Part shown: piece after piece, positions 8,528 to 17,107 of the stretch
Layout: each line of letters starts with the position of its first letter
Position numbering within the stretch: the first letter of the stretch is position 1
IMG/VR virus record: IMGVR_UViG_3300013104_000001
Location: 223,407-287,406 of that record
Length of the DNA: 64,000 nt
From: a virus
Reading direction: 5' to 3' (one strand)
Notes under the pieces: model-generated
Databases searched by the model: none
The model's input: only the letters and a program-made list of their open reading frames with translations
Told to the model about the DNA's origin: nothing
Made by a program: the position numbers and the translations under genes

Positions 8528-10075
8528 ATGCGCAATACGGCGACCATCACTCTTAATAGTCACGGTTTTACAGTCAGTGATTATAATAGTGAGTTCTATG
8601 AAAAGTTGAAAATGTATTGCGCTCGTTTCACCAAATACAAAATGGTTCCTACGATGATTCATGGTCGAAAGATTATGAAGAAGGAACCAGATGTTCAATT
8701 TGGGAGCGCTTTCAAGAATCGACGTGAAGTTCGTCTTCACATGAACTGCTATCAAGAGTTCAGACGTTTCATGGAACAATGGGGTTATAACACTTCACGC
8801 TTCAAAGAAGTCAAAGCCGATATCCCGATTGGCAAGGACGCCAGCTTTGAATTTAAAATGGAAGGGATTGGTCCACGTGATCATCAGGTAGAATGGTTGC
8901 AATACCAGCTTGAGCGAAACCAGGGTGATATCACAACGAAGATCAATACCTTGCAAACAGGTAAAGGGAAATCGTTCTGTGGTATTTACAACATGGTTAA
9001 GCTTGGCAAGTTAACGGTGATTGTATTAATGCCGAAATACATCAATGGTTGGCTGATTGCACTAAACGACTTTGTGAAACTGTCTGAGACAGATATCATG
9101 GTTGTGCAGGGCTCGGGCGAACTTAATGGGTGTATGAAGCTTGCGAGTGAAGGTAAACTTAAATCTCGCATTATTATCGTGTCGCTTCCAACGTTCCAGT
9201 ACTTTATGAAAGAGTACGAAACGCAGGATGGTGTAATGACACATTACGACTATACGCCTGATGACTTCTGGAAATTAGTACAGCCTGGATTTATGATTGT
9301 CGATGAAGGACATGAATCAATCCACGCTCTGTTTAAATTCGATCTGTATACCAACGTCCGTAATAAACTGGTATTGTCAGCAACACTTGAGGCCGACGAT
9401 GCCTTTATTAATGACATGTACTTTGTCATCTACCCGAACAAAATACGGTTCAAGGGTGGTGCGTATGATAAGTACATTGAAGCAGTTGCACTCATGTATG
9501 GTCTTGTCAATGGCAAGAAAGTAAAATGCAAGGGCTTTGGTGGTTCGTATAACCATGTGAAGTTTGAGCAGTCCATCATGAAAGACAAACAATTGCTGGC
9601 CTCTTACTTAGGGCTGATTGAGCGAACGTTCAATTACTTCTTTAAGAGTAAGATGGAACCAAACCAGCGATGTTTGATTTATTGTGCAACGGTTGAAATG
9701 TGTCTTTACGTAGCGGATTACCTGGACAGGAAAAACCCTGACCTGATCGTTCGCAAGTACACACAGGAAGACCCCAAATCTACCCTGTATGAATCTGATG
9801 TCAGTGTATCTACATTGAAGTCAGCGGGCACTGGTGTAGACATCCCTGGTCTGAGAACCTGTATCATGACGATTGCCATTGGTTCTCGTCAGGCAAGTGA
9901 TCAGGCATTGGGTCGTCTGCGCAGATTGAAAGATTATCCAGATACTACCCCAACCTTTGTGTACTTCTGTTGCACTGGTATTGAACAACATGTTTCTTAT
10001 CATCGTAAGAAGCTGGAGCTCTTCCCAGTTAAGACATTAAGTCTCAAAGAGATGAACAGCAACTTCTCGTTGTAA
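8528..10075 (+). CDS. Superfamily 2 DNA helicase, UvsW-like
   Basis: The 515-residue protein has the ordered SF2 motifs: Walker A as QTGKGKS near 143, DEGH (motif II) near 258, LSATL (motif III) near 284 and QALGRLRR (motif VI, arginine finger) near 460. The N-terminal 110 residues precede the ATPase core as in UvsW. T4 UvsW unwinds R-loops and branched DNA to switch from origin to recombination-dependent replication. The same role here is inference. The gene follows the RNA polymerase pair by 13 bases, the same order as phiKZ gp74-gp75 (recall), and ends at a terminator. Confidence 0.88.
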   Translation: MRNTATITLNSHGFTVSDYNSEFYEKLKMYCARFTKYKMVPTMIHGRKIMKKEPDVQFGSAFKNRREVRLHMNCYQEFRRFMEQWGYNTSRFKEVKADIPIGKDASFEFKMEGIGPRDHQVEWLQYQLERNQGDITTKINTLQTGKGKSFCGIYNMVKLGKLTVIVLMPKYINGWLIALNDFVKLSETDIMVVQGSGELNGCMKLASEGKLKSRIIIVSLPTFQYFMKEYETQDGVMTHYDYTPDDFWKLVQPGFMIVDEGHESIHALFKFDLYTNVRNKLVLSATLEADDAFINDMYFVIYPNKIRFKGGAYDKYIEAVALMYGLVNGKKVKCKGFGGSYNHVKFEQSIMKDKQLLASYLGLIERTFNYFFKSKMEPNQRCLIYCATVEMCLYVADYLDRKNPDLIVRKYTQEDPKSTLYESDVSVSTLKSAGTGVDIPGLRTCIMTIAIGSRQASDQALGRLRRLKDYPDTTPTFVYFCCTGIEQHVSYHRKKLELFPVKTLSLKEMNSNFSL

Positions 10076-10084
10076 TCTCGTAAG

Positions 10085-10119
10085 AGGCCGGAGGGTGATA
10101 CCTCTGGCCTTTTATGCGG
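10085..10119 (+). terminator. Terminator after helicase gene
   Basis: A 10-bp stem (10085-10094 with 10101-10110, one G-T pair) and a six-base loop is followed by TTTATGCGG. The ATG in this tail is not a good start for the next gene, which has its own ribosome binding site. Confidence 0.8.
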
Positions 10120-10155
10120 TTTTTTCCTTTTCTTTTTGTTAAGGATTCACAGCTT

Positions 10156-10488
10156 ATGACTACAGAGCCAAGACTTGTTGTTATCGGTGCCGGCTATCCA
10201 ATTAGCACTGCATCTCTCATCGAACGTTTGACGGGTTTTTACGAACGCGTAGAATTATGGTCATTGGAAGACTTCCATCGTCGTCACGCAGGGCCGGGCG
10301 GGTACATGCATGAGCTCACCCAGGCATTACTGCAAAAGACCATGCAACGCCAGAACATGGGCAAGACCACAGAGTACTGGTACAACTTCATTGAGATGCG
10401 TGACCGTGAAGTCGAGCGTGGTTTGCATCGCCCACCAAAGAAAGCGCATTGCACTACTCGCCGTCGTGGGAGGAAATGCAAAAAATGA
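10156..10488 (+). CDS. Small basic unknown protein, 110 aa
   Basis: AAGGA sits ten bases before ATG 10156, which I prefer to the in-frame ATG at 10114 that lies inside the terminator tail. The N-terminus (LVVIGAGYP) looks like a beta strand and turn of a Rossmann-like start, but no nucleotide-binding consensus follows. The C-terminal 20 residues are Lys/Arg-rich. First gene of a tightly packed run of unknown genes; its stop overlaps the next start (ATGA). Confidence 0.7.
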   Translation: MTTEPRLVVIGAGYPISTASLIERLTGFYERVELWSLEDFHRRHAGPGGYMHELTQALLQKTMQRQNMGKTTEYWYNFIEMRDREVERGLHRPPKKAHCTTRRRGRKCKK

Positions 10489-10826
10489 ACATCGCCGATC
10501 GTGATCTCCGGTACTGCTTGATTAAAGTGAGTCGTCGGTTACGTGATGGCGACAGTCGTAATGCATCGCGCTGCATGATGCGCTATGTCGAACAGAAAGT
10601 GGTTGAACATGACCTCCCCGCTATTGATCGTCTTTTAATAGCTTGCTTGGAAAAGCACGTAGCACTAAAAGAGATCAACAAGGTTGTCTTGCTCAGAACC
10701 TGTTGGCGTTTACGTCACAGTTTGGAATGGTATCCTGAAGCTTTGAGTCGTTGGCGGAATGAACTCAAAGAAGCGGGATTAGAGAATCTATTAATAGGAA
10801 TGAGTGATGACCGATTATACCAGTGA
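10485..10826 (+). CDS. Small Arg-rich unknown protein, 113 aa
   Basis: Starts at the ATG that overlaps the previous stop (ATGA), with GGGAGG about 11 bases upstream. An in-frame ATG at 10476 is possible. The predicted product is alpha-helical, rich in Arg, Leu and Cys, with no membrane segment. Its end overlaps the next gene by 20 bases, which indicates translational coupling. No family recognised. Confidence 0.7.
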   Translation: MNIADRDLRYCLIKVSRRLRDGDSRNASRCMMRYVEQKVVEHDLPAIDRLLIACLEKHVALKEINKVVLLRTCWRLRHSLEWYPEALSRWRNELKEAGLENLLIGMSDDRLYQ

Positions 10827-11175
10827 CCTTTATAAGGCGATCAGTTGTAAGACCCCAACCAAAGGCAGTGAGTTTTATGTCGATGACTTCGGTGATCTGT
10901 GGTTACTGATTCCTCGTCTCAACCGTTTTGGTGAACAGTCGGTATTTCGTCAGTATGCGGGTAATCTGACCATCCAGGGTAAAGCTGGCGGAATGTACAG
11001 CAATGCGACGTATATCGGCCAGTTCATGCCGACCTACCATTTGTTCCTGCAGCAGCAGACCACAGCGATCGACATAGCCGCTCTACAACGCTATGTAATG
11101 ACGCGTGCAGCAAAAGTGGTAGCGCGTTACCAACGTAAAGCAAAACCTTTCCAGGAGGCTTACAATGGCCGATAA
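10807..11175 (+). CDS. Small unknown protein, 122 aa
   Basis: ATG 10807 is preceded by AGGAA at a normal distance; a GTG one codon earlier is less likely. The product is mixed alpha/beta with an aromatic-rich first half and a basic C-terminal helix. It overlaps the following gene by 11 bases, and that gene has a strong ribosome binding site inside this one. Function unknown. Confidence 0.7.
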   Translation: MTDYTSDLYKAISCKTPTKGSEFYVDDFGDLWLLIPRLNRFGEQSVFRQYAGNLTIQGKAGGMYSNATYIGQFMPTYHLFLQQQTTAIDIAALQRYVMTRAAKVVARYQRKAKPFQEAYNGR

Positions 11176-11536
11176 TCCATTCCTTCTTCCTGATGGTACG
11201 GTGGATATCCTCGCTGTGACCAATCGTTCTAAAAGGCATAATACACCGATTGAAGGTGAGCTGATCAGTAAGGACCCATGCACTGGTCTGCTGGAAGATT
11301 TTGGTAAAGTAGTTGAGCGTGATCTGACCCAACGGTTAACACCAATAGAGGGCGAGGTCATCACACCGGCGGATGAGGCAAAAGAACGGTCTGACAATGC
11401 AGCGATGATCGTTGAAGTTGGTCTCGCTGTTCTTGCTACGGGTAACTACGTTGCACTGCCTCCTATCTGGGATGGTAGTGATGTCGAAAAGGAAGTCAAA
11501 GACATCACCGCATTACAAATTGAAAAGAAGGATTGA
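11165..11536 (+). CDS. Small acidic unknown protein, 123 aa
   Basis: CAGGAGG eight bases upstream fixes the ATG. The sequence contains the step TPIEGE twice (about residues 26 and 59), suggesting a short internal duplication. It is acidic, with no transmembrane segment. It is followed almost directly by the next gene. No family recognised. Confidence 0.7.
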   Translation: MADNPFLLPDGTVDILAVTNRSKRHNTPIEGELISKDPCTGLLEDFGKVVERDLTQRLTPIEGEVITPADEAKERSDNAAMIVEVGLAVLATGNYVALPPIWDGSDVEKEVKDITALQIEKKD

Positions 11537-11539
11537 TTG

Positions 11540-12229
11540 ATGAACTGGTTACAGAAACTGGTAAGTAAAGTGTTTGGCGTTAGGCGGTATAAACCAGTCA
11601 CTTTTGATCGTCCGGCTAAATCAGTTGGCTTTGAAGCAGCGGGACAAAAGGTAGTGGATGAAGCGAAAGTCAATACGCCCTGGGAAGATGCTGCTGAAAC
11701 AATCCGAAACAATCGAATGTTCGGAACTATACCGCCTGTCGCACAGAAGCCCGCAACTGTACAACTAAGGCCAATCGATGTTATTGGCCGGCTACCACCC
11801 GGTACCTCTGTTGAGCAGTTCTTGGCGATGTATAAAGATCTTAGCCAATACGATACGGTGTTTATTGCCGACATGATGTGGGCTTGGATAGATGGTAAAT
11901 GGGTTAACATGACCGGGTCACCTAAAGGTAATGTGTCAAAGACAGTTAACCGCACCAATCACTGCTCTCGTCCGATGATGTCGCCAGCCCGTCGTGATGA
12001 TCGCAATGATCACGATCCCTTGCTTGATACATTGATTATAACGCAGGCTGTTTCAGACAACACGTCTTACCGTAATTCGCATTCTCGTCAGGATTCACAT
12101 CGTTATGAAGATTCATCTCCGACGCATCATCACACGCCGTCACATTCCCATAGTCACGATCACAATCGTCATGACGATAACAGTGGTTATGACAGCAATG
12201 GATCTGATAACGGCGGTTCGTCTGATTGA
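11540..12229 (+). CDS. Unknown protein with His/Ser/Asp-rich tail, 229 aa
   Basis: Starts at ATG 11540 with AAGAAGGA upstream. Residues 1 to about 130 look folded, with a short hydrophobic/basic N-terminus. From about residue 150 to the end the sequence is dominated by His, Ser, Asp, Asn and Arg, including HHHTPSHSHSHDH, and closes in a Ser/Gly/Asp run. Such a tail could bind metal ions; it is otherwise disordered. A 39-base gap to the next gene follows. Function unknown. Confidence 0.7.
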   Translation: MNWLQKLVSKVFGVRRYKPVTFDRPAKSVGFEAAGQKVVDEAKVNTPWEDAAETIRNNRMFGTIPPVAQKPATVQLRPIDVIGRLPPGTSVEQFLAMYKDLSQYDTVFIADMMWAWIDGKWVNMTGSPKGNVSKTVNRTNHCSRPMMSPARRDDRNDHDPLLDTLIITQAVSDNTSYRNSHSRQDSHRYEDSSPTHHHTPSHSHSHDHNRHDDNSGYDSNGSDNGGSSD

Positions 12230-12268
12230 TCAACTAAATTAACCCTCTGTTATAAAAGGAAGAGCAAC

Positions 12269-13036
12269 ATGTCACAGAAGAACAGCGCTCCAAAAATTAA
12301 CTTAATCGATATTTTAGACGGCGAAGGTAGCTTCTATATTCCGAACGCTAATGGTCGTCGTTACGATCCTACTGCGCTTCGTAATGCACTGGATAAGCTT
12401 CGGATTGACAGACGTTATTTCAATTCATTCCAGAGTCATCCTTACCCTCGCAAGAGTCTGCTGGTAGAGTACGGCACTCTTTTACGGGAAGAACCTGGCT
12501 ATCGCGGCACGCCTGCATGCCGCCATCCGTTCATGCGCGAGATGGCATTACGATTTGGTGTGGCACTGGAGTCGGCCAGCCTCAGCGCACATCGTCAGAC
12601 CGGTAAGTCGAACTTTATGTTTCATCGCATGGCGCAGTACCATACCTGGTATCTGAATGAAGCGGCTGATATAAAGGCAAGCAAGCCGGTCCCTATCGAC
12701 CTTACCTGTTACCTGAAACTAATAACAGGTAAAGATGTCTGGGAGCCGGATTGGTTAAGTGGGACTGGGGTGTCGTGGTCTTATCCAATGGAATTACTAA
12801 GAGCTGGCGTGGGTAAATCAATGCTCTATTCGATGGCATCTGGAATGAAACTGCATCTGAAAAGTAATCAGCGTAAGCACTGGGCTAGTCCATGGATCTA
12901 TCACGATAATGTCAATCGTGGACCTGCGGGTTTCTGGCCAGACACAATAGAGTATGGCATGGCAAGCAACGGTCCAGCTATCACCGCGCAGTTCAATCGT
13001 GAGCGTCAGGGCAAACCTAAGAGAGGGAGAGCGTAA
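12269..13036 (+). CDS. Unknown protein, 255 aa
   Basis: AAAAGGAAG upstream of ATG supports the start. The protein is basic, with many Arg, His and aromatic residues and a Lys/Arg-rich end (KPKRGRA). No membrane segment and no motif recognised. Its stop overlaps the next start (TAATG), so the two are translationally coupled. It may bind nucleic acid, but this rests only on charge. Confidence 0.7.
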   Translation: MSQKNSAPKINLIDILDGEGSFYIPNANGRRYDPTALRNALDKLRIDRRYFNSFQSHPYPRKSLLVEYGTLLREEPGYRGTPACRHPFMREMALRFGVALESASLSAHRQTGKSNFMFHRMAQYHTWYLNEAADIKASKPVPIDLTCYLKLITGKDVWEPDWLSGTGVSWSYPMELLRAGVGKSMLYSMASGMKLHLKSNQRKHWASPWIYHDNVNRGPAGFWPDTIEYGMASNGPAITAQFNRERQGKPKRGRA

Positions 13037-14226
13037 TGGCTTTAGATCAAGAGTATTACGAAAAGGCATTAGGGATCTTGACATCTAAAGGTTTCTCTGA
13101 TAAAGAAGCTGACCAGATTGCCACGACACTCTCTGTGTATTTGCCGATGCGTTTCATCAAAGCTGATGATTGGGCGACCATGCCTTACGATCAACATCCC
13201 GCTAATCCACTGGCATTTAAGCACATGCCCTTGCTTGACAAGATACCTGAATTAAAGAAGCCAGTGATCCTTCGGATGCCAACGGATTTCACTTACACCA
13301 CCTACGGGCAGGAGTACTGTCCTGGTCCAGATGCACCTACCTATACTACTGGGCCTGATGGCTACACCCATCATCCGGTTGGCTGGACAAGTGGGATTGT
13401 TGGGCCAACAGGTGTTTCTGGCGAGGCTGGCTTTGAGGAAGTTGATGATCTCGAAGTCAGTGACTTAACCTTTAACTTCACAAACCGACAGCGCGATGAT
13501 GCTGGATTCCGTCTGCCTGTTCAATCACTAATCAGTCAGTTCACTATCGTGGTGGCTATTGGCGGTAAGGCAACTGAAATGACATTGGAAAGCTTCATTC
13601 AGAAAATGGGAGGTTATGACAAAATCCCTGCTTCTGCACGAGCCGCTATCGACCACGTCATGGAGCACTATCACAACACCCCTGTGGAATTCGGCGGCAC
13701 GCTTGAAGGCGCAATGCCGTCAATGTCGATACGCGAACTACCGGGCGGTGTATCACCAAAGGAAGCTGAGTATCTAAAGCTTAATGACCTCAGTGATATC
13801 GAAGGGATCAAACGTGCTTATCCGAATATAGATGAAGAGACTGCTCAAAGTCTGTCGGATCTGCAACGTAAGATCGATCAGCGTCTGGGCCGTCACTGCC
13901 ATGAGCCAGCTGACGTTGAAATGTTTGGTCTACCTCGGGTCTTACCTGAAGTGGTTCAGCAAGCTCAACGTCAGTATCGTGGCAGTCTGTTTGAGAAGTT
14001 CTTAGCCGATGAACCAATCGAAGAACCTCATGACGCCATCGTGAAGATCCTGAGGCACTCTGTTCGCCACCTGGGTCATGGATTCCAGATTACCACCCCG
14101 TTGTTTGGCCAGTCCTACAAGAACCCTACCGGGCCACAGACCATGCCAGGTTTGGAGAAAGGCCCGAACGGCAAACCACATCGTCGTAAGAAAGGAAAGG
14201 GGAAACGCTATGAGCGCGGATACTGA
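13036..14226 (+). CDS. Unknown protein, 396 aa, basic tail
   Basis: The ATG overlaps the upstream stop and GAGGGAGAG lies just before it. The product has an acidic helical N-terminus, a Tyr/Gly/Pro-rich stretch near residues 95-135 and a C-terminal run of Lys/Arg (RRKKGKGKR). I recognise no catalytic motif. It is the largest gene in the small-gene block and sits between two other unknowns with overlapping ends. Confidence 0.7.
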   Translation: MALDQEYYEKALGILTSKGFSDKEADQIATTLSVYLPMRFIKADDWATMPYDQHPANPLAFKHMPLLDKIPELKKPVILRMPTDFTYTTYGQEYCPGPDAPTYTTGPDGYTHHPVGWTSGIVGPTGVSGEAGFEEVDDLEVSDLTFNFTNRQRDDAGFRLPVQSLISQFTIVVAIGGKATEMTLESFIQKMGGYDKIPASARAAIDHVMEHYHNTPVEFGGTLEGAMPSMSIRELPGGVSPKEAEYLKLNDLSDIEGIKRAYPNIDEETAQSLSDLQRKIDQRLGRHCHEPADVEMFGLPRVLPEVVQQAQRQYRGSLFEKFLADEPIEEPHDAIVKILRHSVRHLGHGFQITTPLFGQSYKNPTGPQTMPGLEKGPNGKPHRRKKGKGKRYERGY

Positions 14227-15016
14227 TAAAACTGGACCTATTCCAGATATGCGTACTGTACCATGGGCTGAGCAAAGTGATCAGAACTTGCTTTGTCGTA
14301 ACGGCGAACCCATGCACTACGTCATTGTCGATTACGGTATAGGTGGCGAAGCCAAGGCGTATGCCGAGCTGATGGAAATCAATAAACGTTTACCGACTGT
14401 GACGGCGGAGTTGGTTCAGGCACGTGATTTCACACACGCTTATAAGGCACAGCTGTATGCCTCTGAGCGTAATTGGATCCTGGTGCATATTTGTAATACG
14501 TTAGCCTGGCGCGGGCACGGGATGTGGATTACTCGTCATACCGGTGACATCGTGGCTTATCACGGTGGTTCAGGCGACAAGGGCTGGTGCGCACCTATGG
14601 ACCCAGGGATGGTTTACAGTAACGATTACGCCAATCCTCAGCTTAGTAAGCATAGTTTCATAAAGGGACTGGAGGAGACTTTGGAGCATGGTTCTCCTTT
14701 GGATTATCCTAAACAGATCTTTGTGGCGGAGAATACCACCGACGATAAGGATTTCCGTAAGTTTGTTGATCGCATTAAGACATTGGTGAAACAGTACGAT
14801 ATCAAAGTCATACTGAAGCCGTATGAACAGTTAATCATGCAAGCGCCAGATACCTGGTCTAATGTCTTCCTCGGTTTGGAAAAGGACCGTGCACAACACG
14901 AGTCTATTTTGCAAATCATGTCCCTGAAAGTAAGAAAGGAAATCAAAAATGGACCTAAGAAACCTCTCGAAGGACTCAAAGGTGATACCGGTTACCATGG
15001 ACGATCACGGCGTTAG
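14210..15016 (+). CDS. Unknown protein, 268 aa
   Basis: I place the start at ATG 14210, which has AAAGGGG upstream and overlaps the previous gene by 17 bases. The frame stays open upstream to 14078, but that stretch is a shadow of the previous gene. The middle (about 95-135) is rich in Gly, His and Trp (WRGHGMWITRHTG), and the C-terminus is basic. No family recognised. Confidence 0.7.
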   Translation: MSADTDKTGPIPDMRTVPWAEQSDQNLLCRNGEPMHYVIVDYGIGGEAKAYAELMEINKRLPTVTAELVQARDFTHAYKAQLYASERNWILVHICNTLAWRGHGMWITRHTGDIVAYHGGSGDKGWCAPMDPGMVYSNDYANPQLSKHSFIKGLEETLEHGSPLDYPKQIFVAENTTDDKDFRKFVDRIKTLVKQYDIKVILKPYEQLIMQAPDTWSNVFLGLEKDRAQHESILQIMSLKVRKEIKNGPKKPLEGLKGDTGYHGRSRR

Positions 15017-15245
15017 TGATCGCGATACCATCGAGCATCAAATTATCGTAGCCAATCGTTATGAGGGGTCAACCGATGATTTGGTTCAGCAAGTGAAAGA
15101 TCGTGTAGCACGTGGTGGATTGGTATTTAACACCGGCGACGACATTGATCAAAGCAGCTGGACACCTGAGAAAGTGGCTGAGTTGAAACGCGTCGTTCAA
15201 CACATCCGTGACTCAGAACAAAGCGTCAAACATGGCCAGGGGTAA
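14949..15245 (+). CDS. Small acidic unknown protein, 98 aa
   Basis: Begins inside the previous gene (68-base overlap) behind AAAGAAAGGAAA. The product is Asp/Val-rich, with two probable helices at the C-terminus. The long overlap is unusual, but the codon pattern in this frame continues cleanly for 76 codons after the previous stop. It ends inside a terminator hairpin. Function unknown. Confidence 0.65.
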   Translation: MDLRNLSKDSKVIPVTMDDHGVSDRDTIEHQIIVANRYEGSTDDLVQQVKDRVARGGLVFNTGDDIDQSSWTPEKVAELKRVVQHIRDSEQSVKHGQG

Positions 15246-15260
15246 TCCCTGGCTTTATGC
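15236..15260 (+). terminator. Terminator overlapping a stop codon
   Basis: A 6-bp stem CCAGGG/CCCTGG with loop GTAAT (the TAA is the stop of the preceding gene) is followed by CTTTATGCC. The tail matches the TTTATGCC signature seen elsewhere in the window. Confidence 0.7.
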
Positions 15261-15280
15261 CATCCATTGGAGATAGTTAA

Positions 15281-15724
15281 ATGGACGCAAGCAATATGGT
15301 TACGGCAGGGTTATTGTTCCTAGCATTTATCGTTATTGGAGCCTCCTGTCTTTGTCGTTATTTGGTGCATGATAATGACCGGTATGCAATCGGTTCGCGT
15401 AGAGCACTGTGTCGTTTAGCAAAGAAGCTGAACCACGCAATCCATCTGCCCCGCACATCGACTAACTTAGGTCCAGTTGAAATGGCCTTGGGAACATCAT
15501 TGTCTCACTTCGAGGATATCACAGGTAAGATAAAGGATGACGCGGCACGGGCTCAGGTAGAACTTAGCTTCATGGTTGTCCGCGGTGCTATGCCTGGTCT
15601 TCCTCTTCGTATCTGTGTTGATGACACCATTTTCTGTTTCGATGAAGATGGTTATAATCAACAAGCCGTATTGAAGTCACTTAAGGATTTTAATAACTCT
15701 TTAAGTAAAGTCAGTAAAAGTTAA
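15281..15724 (+). CDS. Membrane-anchored unknown protein, 147 aa
   Basis: TTGGAGA lies before the ATG. Residues about 6-28 form one clear hydrophobic segment (VTAGLLFLAFIVIGASCLC) followed by Arg, His and Lys, so the protein is probably anchored in the inner membrane with the rest in the cytoplasm, by the positive-inside rule. The soluble part has no recognised domain. Stands alone between a terminator and a 78-base gap. Confidence 0.7.
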   Translation: MDASNMVTAGLLFLAFIVIGASCLCRYLVHDNDRYAIGSRRALCRLAKKLNHAIHLPRTSTNLGPVEMALGTSLSHFEDITGKIKDDAARAQVELSFMVVRGAMPGLPLRICVDDTIFCFDEDGYNQQAVLKSLKDFNNSLSKVSKS

Positions 15725-15802
15725 TCGCAAATAGTTTCAAATCTATATCACGTCGGAGAATGACCTCTCACTATTTAACCAAACTGTATTAGGGAAATAA
15801 AG

Positions 15803-16243
15803 ATGAAACTGACTATTTGGGTGGCGATCGTTTTTGGTGTGTTGTTTGCAGGATGTGTGCGAGCAGAAGACAGTACGCGAGAAGTGGGTGGTTGGTATGC
15901 TGAGTACAACACAGCATCGGTGCACTACTCGACCGCAAATAAGAAAGAACAGGAACTCACCATGGAATGCCTGTTGGGTGACTGGACGTTTGCGTATGCA
16001 GATAAGATGGGCGAAGAAACAAATTCCGTGGATGACAAAATGACAATCGTGGTCGACGGTGCAGCTTATGCTGTGCCGAAGACCCAGAAACAACGTGATG
16101 TCCTTTATGCCGCAATTGCCCATGCGAAGAAAGGTATTCAGTTCCGTACTCACCAGTTTGGTGATTCGGATGTCTTCCCGGTAAAAGGTTTAGCAGTATT
16201 ATTCCAGGACTTGCCGTTTGAAGTGAGTCCTTGCATTAGTTAA
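15803..16243 (+). CDS. Secreted or periplasmic unknown protein, 146 aa
   Basis: AGGGAAA precedes the ATG. The N-terminus MKLTIWVAIVFGVLFAGC is a typical signal peptide. A signal peptidase I site is likely after VRA (about residue 21). The C at 18 is preceded by FAG, a poor lipobox, so lipoprotein processing is less likely. The mature part is about 125 residues, with few cysteines and no recognised domain. A periplasmic phage protein could affect the cell envelope or superinfection; that is speculation. Confidence 0.7.
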   Translation: MKLTIWVAIVFGVLFAGCVRAEDSTREVGGWYAEYNTASVHYSTANKKEQELTMECLLGDWTFAYADKMGEETNSVDDKMTIVVDGAAYAVPKTQKQRDVLYAAIAHAKKGIQFRTHQFGDSDVFPVKGLAVLFQDLPFEVSPCIS

Positions 16244-16286
16244 TCTTTCTGTATAACCACTCATTCAGTTTATTAGGAGTATAATC

Positions 16287-16991
16287 ATGATTACCGTTAC
16301 TGATGCTGTAAAGCGTCGTTTTCGTTTAGAGCGTATTATTGCCAACGTTCGACGTGATGGCTGGACAGGCAAGGACATCGAGTTCGTTATTAAGAGCGAT
16401 GATAGCGCCTCGATCAATGACACCACCCGTGGCGGCCCCAACCGCATGACAGCGACTTACCTGATCATGGGTAACCGTGCTGAAGTGAGTGTAACCGTTC
16501 ATGCCGAAACGAACAGCCACGACGGTATCAAAGATATCTGCGCGACCATCCGTGATGCTCAGGGTAAAGAGCTCGAAATCAGTGACGTGCGTTTCGCGGT
16601 GACAACTGAACTACAGGAATGCATGCTGCGTGTTGAACAGACACCGGCCTCTGTGCTTGATGGTCTGGTAGGCGGGCCGATGGGCGATCCAACGCATATG
16701 TTCATCATCGACGAAAGCTACAACGTATTTGTCGGTACCGAGAACGATACCCAAGCCGACTATACCTTGGCTGGTTGTCTGATTGCTAATCTCAGTTCTC
16801 ACAATGCCGAGGCCAATGGCATGGAAATCATCGGGAGTTATCCTGATGAAGATGGTCACCATCACTATGTTTCAATCTACTGGGATGCACCGTTTGTTTC
16901 TAACGTGACACCTAGTGAGAAAGATGCATGGTTTAAACATCTGGATGCATTAGTCACACTACTGCTGGAAAAGATTAAAGTTTCAGTGTAA
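16287..16991 (+). CDS. Unknown protein, 234 aa
   Basis: TTAGGAG sits upstream of the ATG. The protein starts with a short basic helix, then is beta-rich with many Thr, Val, Asp and Ile, and ends in a helix. It includes the His-rich step DEDGHHHY near residue 195. No signal peptide. It ends 9 bases before a terminator, so it closes a transcription unit. Family not recognised. Confidence 0.75.
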   Translation: MITVTDAVKRRFRLERIIANVRRDGWTGKDIEFVIKSDDSASINDTTRGGPNRMTATYLIMGNRAEVSVTVHAETNSHDGIKDICATIRDAQGKELEISDVRFAVTTELQECMLRVEQTPASVLDGLVGGPMGDPTHMFIIDESYNVFVGTENDTQADYTLAGCLIANLSSHNAEANGMEIIGSYPDEDGHHHYVSIYWDAPFVSNVTPSEKDAWFKHLDALVTLLLEKIKVSV

Positions 16992-17000
16992 GTAATATCA

Positions 17001-17030
17001 GGTAGGGGGCATACTCCCTACCTTTATTTT
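17001..17030 (+). terminator. Intrinsic terminator with T-rich tail
   Basis: A 7-bp stem GGTAGGG/CCCTACC is followed by TTTATTTTTT. This is the one terminator here with a classical long T tail. Confidence 0.8.
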
Positions 17031-17107
17031 TTGTGGTAATCTGCCACAGAAAAACTGTTGGTAATACTACCGACGGTATTCACTCAATAAACTGCGAGGA
17101 ATAAACG

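Noticed and set aside
10114-10155. Upstream extension of the 110-residue gene
   Set aside because: That ATG is part of the terminator tail and lacks a ribosome binding site; AAGGA favours 10156.
14078-14209. Upstream extension of the 268-residue gene
   Set aside because: This part overlaps the coding end of the previous gene and has no ribosome binding site; ATG 14210 does.
15803-15866. Lipoprotein signal in the secreted protein
   Set aside because: The residues before the Cys (FAGC) do not fit the usual lipobox; a signal peptidase I site after VRA fits better.
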